From Sodiomyces alkalinus F11 (taxonomy: Eukaryota; Ascomycota; Sordariomycetes; Glomerellales; Plectosphaerellaceae), in the NCBI RefSeq assembly GCF_003711515.1, contig NW_021167079.1, forward strand, positions 6,876,385 through 6,940,384: a DNA stretch of 64,000 nucleotides. The letters are read 5' to 3'. A program made the translations under genes and the position numbers. The notes under the pieces are model-generated. The model did not search any database. It was not told the origin of the DNA and saw nothing but the letters and a program-made list of their open reading frames with translations. Each line of letters begins with the position of its first letter. Within the stretch, counting starts at the first letter, position 1. This document shows positions 58,395 through 64,000 of this stretch, piece after piece.

Positions 58395-61300
58395 CTACCA
58401 GTCGTCTTCCTCCTCCCTCTTCTGCATCGCGTTCTTCCGAGCCAGCAGCGCGTCAGCCAAGCTGTTACCAAGGCTGGGCGTCGGCGTGGTGCTGCGGCTG
58501 TTATCCGACCCGCTCGCCCCGTTGCTGATCACCGAGTCCCGCGCCGCCTGCGCCTGCAGTCCGACGGGTTTCCGCCCCGCCGCCGGTCGTCTGGGGGGTT
58601 GGGGCGGCGGCGCCCGTTGCACCGGTGTTGGCTCGGCCGCCACCTCCTCGACGTACGCCGCCGGTACCCAGGCTTGGCCTGAAGCGTTCTTGCCCAACCA
58701 CCAGCCTGTTGTTGAGTCGGGAGTTAGTCGCCTTTTTCTTTCTCTCTTTCTTTCTTTTCTTTTCCGAGGGATTGGGGGTCAGAGGGGAAAAGAGTAGCTC
58801 ACCGTTGTTCTCCTTCTGCACAATCTCAATCACTTCACCAGCCTTGACGGACAGCTCATTCTCCCTCTGTCCGTCAAAGTCGTAGAGCACCTTCGCCCTC
58901 ATCTTGGCCTTGGCCGGAGGAGCAGGGGGCGCGGGAGGAGGCGGGCGGGCTGCCGCGCTCGTGGAGGTGGTCGACGAATTGCGCGTGTGCGACGGGATGG
59001 CAGTAGTCGTAGTAGCAGCGGTAGCAGCGGCAGCAGCGGCGTTGACAGCTTGCGGAACAGCCGCCGGCTGGGGAGTCGATGGCACGGGACGGGGCTGCGG
59101 TTTCCGGTTCTGTTGGATCCGAGAAGGTCTGCCGTTGGGACCGCCCGGCTTGATGAGCTTCCCGCGGGTAATCGGTCGTGGCGGCACCGGCTTGCCCTTG
59201 GGCGTCGGCCTTGACCGGGAGTTGGGCGGCTCGCCGGGCCGGGTGTGGATGGCGCCGCTCTTGTAATAATCGGCCGCTTGCTGCGAGTCCTTGAGCACTT
59301 TGACCGGCTGCATCTTGCCGGGCTTCTTGGCGTACTGGATCACGTCGGCGATCTGGAGGTGGAAGCCGCCGGGCATGACCCTCTGCATCTGCGTGAACAT
59401 CTCGGTCTTGAGCACGCAGTTCATCAGGGGGTCCGCCTCCTGAGGAGACCCCACGAGCAGCGAGAACCAGTCGTCCCGACTTGACGACGCGGCGATGGCT
59501 TTGATGGCGCCCAGCGGGATGGCCCGCTCTACGGCGATCTGCACGTTGTCGCCCCCCACGAGCATCTGCGCCACGATGTAGAACTTGCTGTTCGTGACGA
59601 TGATGGTGCGCGGGCTGGGCTTGCTCGACCGACCGAACTTGGCCTCCAGGATCTCGCCACGGCACGAGAAGACGGCCCTCTCGTTGTGGGCGAGGCCGAT
59701 CGAGTTGCGTATATGGGCGCCGGGACCCGTCGTCGCGTTGATGCCCATGTAGTCGCCGATGAACCGCCTCGCTCCGAGCAGGCTCATCCGCCGCCTCTCC
59801 TTCCGGCCTCCGAGGACTTGGTGGCCCTGGTCGCGCAGCTGCAGGTACTCGGCCCCGGTCCTCTTCTTGCGCCAGAAACGCTGGATGCGGGTGGCCGACT
59901 CGGCGCGGTAGGCCAGGTAGGCCCGCCACATTCGCTGAATGCGGGTGGCCATGTTGTGCCAGTACCGGTCGCGCATGTGCTCGAGGGCGAACAGGGTCTC
60001 GGGGGACTTGATGAAGGCCTTTGTGGTGCCCATCTGCCACTCCTCCTTGGGTATGCTCGTGTCCTTGAGGATCTGCTTGACGGCGCCCTCGTACGACCCC
60101 TGCCAGATGTACTCGCCGGCGTAGGACGTGGCCGGCGACAGGAGGAAGAAGCGGTCGACGAACTTTTCGAACGACTGGCGGTAGGCGAAGCCGGCGCGGC
60201 GGATGCGCACGTTCTCCTGCAGGCCGAGGTATTTGATCTGGTGCAGGACGTTCGGGACGTTGTACTCGGTCGGCGACTTGTTCTCGTTGGGCTTGATGGT
60301 ACGGATGTACGAGGGCTGGCACTTCATCAGGGTCTCGACGAGGGCGTTGGCCGAGGTGCGGATGCGGTCGCCGGCCGAGGGCGGCTGCTTCCGGTTGTCC
60401 TGGTCGATCTGGTGGGGGAACAGGTCGTGCACGAAGCGGTTGCTGCTGGCCTTGAACAGGCCGAGCAGGCCCTTGAGGAGCTGGTCCTTGTTCTTGTCGG
60501 TGATGCCGTCGACGGTGTAGCTCACGTCGCCGGCGTAGTGCTTGATGATGAAGCTGCCCTGGCGCGGGGTCAGGTGCGGGTTCGACATGCCGTTGATGCT
60601 CTGCATGAAGGTGCGGTCGCAGGCGGCGGGGTCGGCGTGGGCGGTCTTGGTGGCGTCCTTCATGGCGGAGAAGACGCCGGGCGGGCGGACGGACTCGATG
60701 AGGTCGCAGACGACCTTGTTGTCGAAGTACTTGATGGGCGTCCACTGGATCTGCTCGCGGGCGTACTCGTCCTGCTCGGTCTTGAGGGTCAGCTGGATGA
60801 AGATTTGCTGCAGCTTCTCGTTGACGTAGTTGATGCAGAGCTGCTCGAAGCTGTTCTTCTCGAAGATCTCGAAGCCGTAAATGTCGAGGATGCCGATGGA
60901 GTTCTTGGTGGCCTGCTTGGCCTTGAGGGACTTGTTGATGCGGGCGACGATCCAGTCGAAGAGGTTGCTGTAGAGGGCCTTGGCCAGGGCGTCCCGGGTG
61001 GCGGCGGCCTGGGCCGGGTTGGCGGGGGACTCGATGACCTCGCCGCTGCGGGGGGTCAGGATGCGGACGGTGATGGCCTTGACCAGCTGCTCGGGGGTCA
61101 CCTCGAGCAGGTAGGCGAGGAAGTCGACGACGGACTGGTCGACGACGGCGGCGTAGCCTGTCTGGTCCTCCTGGAACTGGATGTTGCCGGTCCACAGGAC
61201 GGCGGCCAGCATGCGGAAGATCTCGTCCTGCTCGGCCTGGCTGAGGCCGATGACCCGCATGGCGTCGAGGTTGTCCTGGAAGTCGGCGAGGTCGTCGATG

Positions 61301-62225
61301 CCGTCGACGTCGAGGCAGCGGGAGCGGCTGGTGTAGACGTAGGCGTCGGGGCCCTGGACGCCGTACTGCTGGCGGTAGGCCGGGGAGGCGCCCTTGGCGA
61401 ACTGGTAGAAGATGTGGAAGTTGCGCTCGTCGGTGATCTGGCCGACGACGCGGGACTTCTCGAGCAGGTAGTTGATGATGTCGGCGCCGACGGGCTCGCC
61501 CTGGGCGTTGAAGTGGATCTGGAGGTACTTGCCGAAGCGGGACGAGTTGTTGTTGCGCAGGGTCTTGGCGTTGCCGAAGGACTCGAGCAGCGGGTTGGTG
61601 GCCAGCACCATGTCCTTGATCTTCTGGATGTCGCCGCCGCCGCCGCCGGGGCCGCCGGACACACTTGCGATGTACTGCATGATGCGCTTGGCGGCCTCGG
61701 TCTTGCCGGCGCCCGACTCGCCCGAGATGATGACGCACTGGTTGTCGGCGTAGGCCTTCATGTTGTAGTAGGCGGATTCGGCGATGGCGAAGACGTGGGG
61801 CGGCATCTCGAGGCGGTTCTTGCCCTTGTAGCTCTCCAGGACCTGGTCGGTGTAGATGCCGAGGTCCCGGAAGGGGTTGACGGAGACCAGCACATGGCCG
61901 ATGTATGTGTAGATTTCGCGGGCTTCGAATCGCTTCTTGAGGTTGTCGTTGATGCCCTCGTTGGACACCTTGCTGAGCAGCGTGAGGTCGGACACGCCAA
62001 TCTCTCTCTTCTTGGAGACTTCGTAGGTGGCCTTTTTCGGTCTCGCTGCGGCACCGCCTTGGCCCGATGCTGCGCCGGCCTGCGCGTTCCTCGCCGCCTT
62101 ATCCTTGTGTCGTCTTGTGATACCCTAATGGATTGCGGTGGACGCTCCAGTCAGTTTGTTTGACCCCTACCGCCTTTGAGAATGCTGACTGCTGCTTGGA
62201 ACAAGAAGCGGGTCAGACTCACCAT
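58395..62225 (-). CDS. MYO1: Class I myosin (motor-IQ-TH1-SH3-acidic tail)
   Basis: Actin-based motor for endocytosis and polarised growth. Three exons on the minus strand: 62225-62223, 62124-58803 and 58705-58395, total 1,211 aa. Exon 1 contributes only the ATG; splicing gives [14 protein letters not shown], the form typical of fungal MyoA. Motor landmarks are [20 protein letters not shown], the P-loop [18 protein letters not shown] (136-143) and [12 protein letters not shown] (switch I). IQ motifs lie at about 715-760 ([15 protein letters not shown] and [12 protein letters not shown]). The TH1 tail contains [12 protein letters not shown] Pro/Ala-rich TH2 region follows, then an SH3 domain ([18 protein letters not shown] to [20 protein letters not shown]) split by intron 2. 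The C-terminus is acidic with final Trp (KREEEDDW), an Arp2/3-binding motif. Confidence 0.96.
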
Positions 62226-62465
62226 GCTGGGCAAATCTCAGAAACTGACAACAAGGCTGGTGGTGAGGGTTGGAGGAGGCAAGAAAGCGGAGGAGAACGA
62301 GGAGGGAAAAGGAGGAGGACGGGGCGGGAAAGTTTGCACAACGTAGGCAGAGTTACAGATAGCAGATGCAGAAGAAGAGATATTAGACGAAAAGAGAGAA
62401 AAGGTTCAAGGGCTCATGGGCTCGTGGCTCGTGGGAGTTGGTCATGAGAATGACGTTTGATAGTA

Positions 62466-62516
<51 letters not shown>

Positions 62517-62839
62517 GTTGGTAAGGAAGTTCCAGGTTCCAGTTGTTGAGGATGTAATTATCGATGTAATTATCGAGGCTACGATTACGCAGATTACGCA
62601 CCTCCCAGGGGGGTTGCCGATGTTTAGCCGTTGACGACTGTGCCACTGCTGCGCCACAACAAATGTACTTGCCACATACTGGAATCCGCCGTCGAAATGT
62701 ACCTTGCGGTGTTACCTAAGCCATCGTTATGCTATGAGCTGATGCATCGCTGTCATACGCTGTGTACCGGTTATCATAGAATACACGCTGCTCCCATAAT
62801 GGGTGATATCTCTTTCTCGTCGTCGCAGGACATTCCGCC
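62226..62839. promoter_or_regulatory. Spacer upstream of myosin-I
   Basis: Tandem minus-strand spacer of 614 bp. It holds the myosin leader and promoter, the 49-nt poly-G run and the 3' region of the next gene. A GATGTAATTATCGA direct repeat lies at 62551-62575. No gene is supported. Confidence 0.6.
62466..62514 (+). repeat. Poly-G homopolymer, 49 nt (poly-C on the myosin sense strand)
   Basis: Uninterrupted run of G about 240 bp upstream of the myosin-I start codon. Runs of this length can form stacked G-quadruplexes and are hard to sequence, so the true length is uncertain. Confidence 0.85.
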
Positions 62840-64000
62840 TCACGGGTGTACCCCTAATCCAAGCCCCCGAACGAACCTCACAGAGTCCGCCTCCCGTTCC
62901 AGCGCCAGCCTCATGCGCTCCCCGTAATTCCTCTCCTCCATCTTCATCTTCGTCTCATCCTCCGTCATCTGCACGTCCTCTTCCTCCTCAAAGTCGTCCG
63001 CCTGGAACCCGGGCTTCTCGCCAAACGTAATCATCCCCAGCTTCTCCCCGGTCCAGAACAGCAAGTCGTTGTCATTCACCCTGTCCCGGTCCCGGTCCCG
63101 GCCCCCGCCCCCGCCGCCGGGCTGACCCCCCGTCGGGAGAATCTTCCGCGCCAAATCGTCCAGGCCCGGCATCTGCGAGAAGATGGAAGGCCGGGTGATG
63201 ACCTCGCTATGGCCGATCCTGTGGCGGTGCACCTCAGTGAACCCGTCGCGCTCGAACCACCGGACGTAGCCCGACCCGTCCGAGAAGGCGACGCGCGTGC
63301 CGTGGCTCGCGATGGACAATATCTTGGACTCCGCCGCGTTGTACCGGTTCTTGAAATTCGAGCTGTGCCGCCTCCCCTCTCCCGAAACCCCTTTCCCAGC
63401 GGCCCACTGCTGCTGGTTGTCCGACGGCGACAGCCCGTACAATTCCAACGAACCCTTACTGTTGTATTCACCCCCCGCTATCAGCGTCTGGCCTGCCTTG
63501 GCCTTGGATGCCCGGACTTGCTCAACCGACAGCTCCCCCCGTCGTCGCACTTCACTGTCCAGAGGCGAGAAGAGGCCCGGCAGCGAGGTGAGGCAGGAGA
63601 GCCTGGCGCCGGAGTGGTAGCTCGCCTGGATGCTGCGGACGTTGGGCTGGATGTAGCGTCGGTCGTAATGGAGGATGTTGCTGAAGCGGCCGGCGACGAA
63701 AATGTCGTCCGAGAGGGAGGCGGGGTCGCCCAGTCTCGGCAGGTGCAGGATGCTGAGGGGGTGCGGCTGCGACAGGGCGGCGTACTTGGGTAGAGGGTCC
63801 GGGTCGAATATCTGCTCGATCATGTTCTGGGTCGGGTTCACGCGCGCGCGGTGGTCGAAGATGTGGATGCCGAGCGTAGTCCCTACGGTGAGCGGCACGT
63901 CCGGGTGCGCGCTCGACAGGGTCGCGATGGACCACTCGAATGACTGATCCGACACGACGGCCAGTCGCTCGAGGTCCACCTCCATTAGGTGGCTCTGGAC
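62840..64000 (-). CDS. C-terminal part of an unrecognised probable beta-propeller protein (truncated by window edge)
   Basis: The frame is open from the right edge to a stop at 62840-62842, so the gene starts beyond the window; an ATG at 63985 lies inside the frame and is probably internal. About 386 residues are visible. Short repeats of the style LTVGTTLGIHIFDHRARV, DIFVAGRFSNILHYDRR, TLIAGGEYNSKGSLELYG, TRVAFSDGSGYVRWFERDG and NDLLFWTGEKLGMITFG resemble WD40-like blades. A Gly/Arg/Asp-rich insert (GGGGGGRDRDRDRVND) and acidic stretch (DDFEEEEDVQMTEDE) precede the end. Such fungal proteins often carry an N-terminal F-box, which would be outside this window; I cannot confirm that. Confidence 0.65.
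   Translation of the reverse strand, partial: VQSHLMEVDLERLAVVSDQSFEWSIATLSSAHPDVPLTVGTTLGIHIFDHRARVNPTQNMIEQIFDPDPLPKYAALSQPHPLSILHLPRLGDPASLSDDIFVAGRFSNILHYDRRYIQPNVRSIQASYHSGARLSCLTSLPGLFSPLDSEVRRRGELSVEQVRASKAKAGQTLIAGGEYNSKGSLELYGLSPSDNQQQWAAGKGVSGEGRRHSSNFKNRYNAAESKILSIASHGTRVAFSDGSGYVRWFERDGFTEVHRHRIGHSEVITRPSIFSQMPGLDDLARKILPTGGQPGGGGGGRDRDRDRVNDNDLLFWTGEKLGMITFGEKPGFQADDFEEEEDVQMTEDETKMKMEERNYGERMRLALEREADSVRFVRGLGLGVHP

Noticed and set aside
59686..62163. 825-codon plus-strand open frame
   Set aside because: It is fully antisense to myosin-I. GC-rich third positions of the myosin codons leave the opposite frame open; the product is a Val/Leu/Asp/Gly-rich shadow without domains.

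Overview
The window is nuclear DNA of a filamentous ascomycete (Pezizomycotina), most likely a Sordariomycete. The evidence is short introns of about 50-160 nt with fungal donors and CTAAC/CTGAC branch points, GC-rich codon third positions, and a gene set of fungal type: a single-chain urease, a fused betaine-lipid synthase, PFA4, NPR2, RIC8 and a myosin-I with a C-terminal acidic tail. Gene order is not operonic. I rebuilt 36 introns by eye from splice signals plus protein continuity. No species is claimed.

Layout, left to right: urease (+) converges on the SAGA subunit ADA3 (-). A 1.6-kb divergent spacer leads to betaine-lipid synthase BTA1 (+), which converges on SDH4 (-). SDH4 shares a 552-bp head-to-head promoter with the mitochondrial tyrosyl-tRNA synthetase (+). 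Next come NPR2 (-) and DSK2 (-), then a divergent quinone oxidoreductase (+) that converges on a KAP120/importin-11 karyopherin (-). PEX2 (+) lies head-to-head with the karyopherin and converges on a SprT-like metalloprotease (-). After that is a 4.6-kb stretch without a recognisable gene.

The right half holds an unrecognised 919-residue protein with two C-terminal membrane segments (+), an MPDU1-type PQ-loop protein (-, interrupted by a 10-N assembly gap), an AT-hook/chromodomain protein (-), RIC8 (-) head-to-head with RIF1 (+), glucose-6-phosphate 1-epimerase (-), a multi-spanning GT90 glycosyltransferase (-), palmitoyltransferase PFA4 (+), class I myosin (-), and the 5'-truncated end of a probable beta-propeller protein (-).

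This is a conserved housekeeping region. I see no transposon, secondary-metabolite cluster, CRISPR array, rRNA or tRNA gene. Functional links are local: SDH4 and mitochondrial TyrRS both serve respiration. NPR2 and urease both touch nitrogen, but are not adjacent. The most unusual signals are outside the genes or in gene structure: a recurrent palindromic AGGTACCTT motif at nine non-coding loci, a 49-nt poly-G run upstream of the myosin gene, two GC-AG introns, an 18-nt microexon, a start-codon-only exon, an all-cysteine PEX2 RING, and a densely structured element upstream of the oxidoreductase.
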